In this document: positions 6,351 to 6,801 of the stretch, in pieces
Position numbering within the stretch: position 1 is the stretch's first letter
Layout of the letters: the number at the start of each line of letters is the position of its first letter
DNA from: SLJK01 sp964567295
GTDB taxonomy: Bacteria; Bacillota; Dethiobacteria; DTU022; UBA8154
Reading direction: 5' to 3'
Assembly: GCA_964567295.1 (NCBI GenBank)
Contig: CAZMLU010000074.1
Span: 1 to 6,801 of the forward strand
DNA: 6,801 bases
Made by a program: the position numbers and the translations under genes
The notes under the pieces: generated by a model
The model's database searches: none
Seen by the model: only the letters and a program-made list of their open reading frames with translations
Told to the model about the DNA's origin: nothing

Positions 6351-6378
6351 CTTATATTTTTTCAGCCTTATAAGTAAA
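6351..6378 (-). promoter_or_regulatory. Candidate promoter of the deacetylase gene
   Basis: On the minus strand TTTACT (6378-6373, 4 of 6) and TATAAG (6356-6351, 5 of 6) are spaced by 16 bases, about 50 bases before the ATG at 6298. This supports separate transcription from the metallopeptidase-like gene ending 239 bases upstream. The rest of 6299-6537 shows no gene and no riboswitch or terminator I can recognise. Confidence 0.42.
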
Positions 6379-6537
6379 GACGAAATACTTCCGAAAAAGC
6401 TGCGTTTTTTTGTTCCTTGGGCATCATGAGGAAACCTTCTCAAGCTTGCATTTTGTGTCATTTACCGCCGTTATTTTCGTAAGCCCCGGTGGCATCGCAA
6501 TTACTAATCCTTGCTGTATTACTGCTCTTTTTACGTG

Positions 6538-6801
6538 CTACTCTTTTTTAAAAATACGTAAAAGCAGATTTAATGGTTTGCTTAAATATCCAACGCGCGA
6601 GGAGCGCTTGTTTTTTGATTCTTCATGCATTTGAAAGCTTTCCAACTCTTCTTCGGTCTCCTTGCGCGCCAATTTTTCATCGCCGGCCAAGGCTTCCAAA
6701 TGATGCTGCAGTTCATGCTTGATGGTCTCTTTAATATCTTCCTCCCAAACTTCACGGGGCTCACCGCTTAACGTCTTGACAAAAGAGCCGTAGTAAAGGG
6801 C
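6538..6801 (-). CDS. Zinc metallopeptidase-like protein, C-terminal part (5' end off window)
   Basis: A frame open from the right edge gives 87 residues before TAG at 6540-6538. It contains IKHELQHHLEALAGD: the HExxH zinc motif at visible residues 29-33, followed by a second H (34), E36 and D41, resembling the short cytosolic zincin-like metallopeptidase family of Firmicutes and Actinobacteria. After it comes an acidic, charged stretch (about 42-62), then a basic tail ending LLRIFKKE. The N-terminal half and the start codon lie outside the window. The zinc motif and the coding character of the frame are what I see; the family assignment is from memory, and the substrate and role are unknown. 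It is co-oriented with the deacetylase but separated by 239 bases with a candidate promoter, so an operon is unlikely. Confidence 0.75.
   Translation of the reverse strand, partial: ALYYGSFVKTLSGEPREVWEEDIKETIKHELQHHLEALAGDEKLARKETEEELESFQMHEESKNKRSSRVGYLSKPLNLLLRIFKKE

Noticed and set aside
6204..6461. Minus-strand open frame of 85 codons upstream of and overlapping the deacetylase start
   Set aside because: It overlaps the well-supported lipoprotein signal in another frame, lacks a recognisable domain, and covers the likely promoter and ribosome site of the real gene.
6380..6537. Possible riboswitch (c-di-GMP or cobalamin-like GCCACCGGGGC segment) before the deacetylase
   Set aside because: Only short fragments resemble consensus pieces; no full set of conserved helices or core motifs could be laid out.
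6582..6764. Minus-strand 60-codon frame at the right edge
   Set aside because: It is an out-of-frame reading of the metallopeptidase-like gene, whose own frame carries HExxH and is open through to the window edge.

Overview
The window looks like chromosomal DNA of an anaerobic or facultative Firmicute, probably of the Clostridia (Peptococcaceae-like). This rests on strong GGAGG ribosome sites, an HtpG with a clostridial-type C-terminus, a polyferredoxin-flavoprotein redox gene and GGGGACGG-type interspersed repeats; no taxonomic search was possible. It is draft or metagenome-assembled sequence, because a 100-N scaffold gap lies at 5047-5146.

Layout from left to right. (1) 1-1292, minus strand: 5' part of a gene fusing a NapH-like membrane iron-sulfur module, two [4Fe-4S] clusters and a ferredoxin-NADP reductase-like flavin domain; it runs off the left edge. 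(2) 1293-1508: its upstream region, with a candidate promoter inside overlapping short inverted repeats. (3) 1509-2786: a complete-looking IS3-family insertion sequence (1278 bp, TG...CA ends, imperfect terminal repeats, 3-bp CTT target duplication), same orientation as gene 1. Its OrfB retains the DDE triad, but two A-run length changes break the reading frames, one of them in the presumed programmed-frameshift site. (4) 2787-3048: intergenic, holding a C-rich repeat copy and the htpG promoter region. (5) 3049-4989, plus strand: full-length htpG (bacterial Hsp90). (6) 4990-5320: convergent intergenic space with a 52-bp hairpin repeat present identically on both sides of the scaffold gap, plus a diverged third copy. 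(7) 5321-6298, minus strand: a lipoprotein polysaccharide deacetylase with a coiled-coil stalk. (8) 6299-6537: intergenic, with a plausible promoter for the deacetylase. (9) 6538-6801, minus strand: C-terminal part of a zinc metallopeptidase-like protein (HExxH), entering from the right edge.

The genes do not form one pathway. They are housekeeping or accessory functions: membrane electron transfer, protein folding, cell-envelope polysaccharide modification and a peptidase-like protein. I find no convincing undescribed system. The points most worth a second look are the repeat family around htpG and its relation to the assembly gap, the homopolymer lesions in the insertion sequence, and the fused redox protein.
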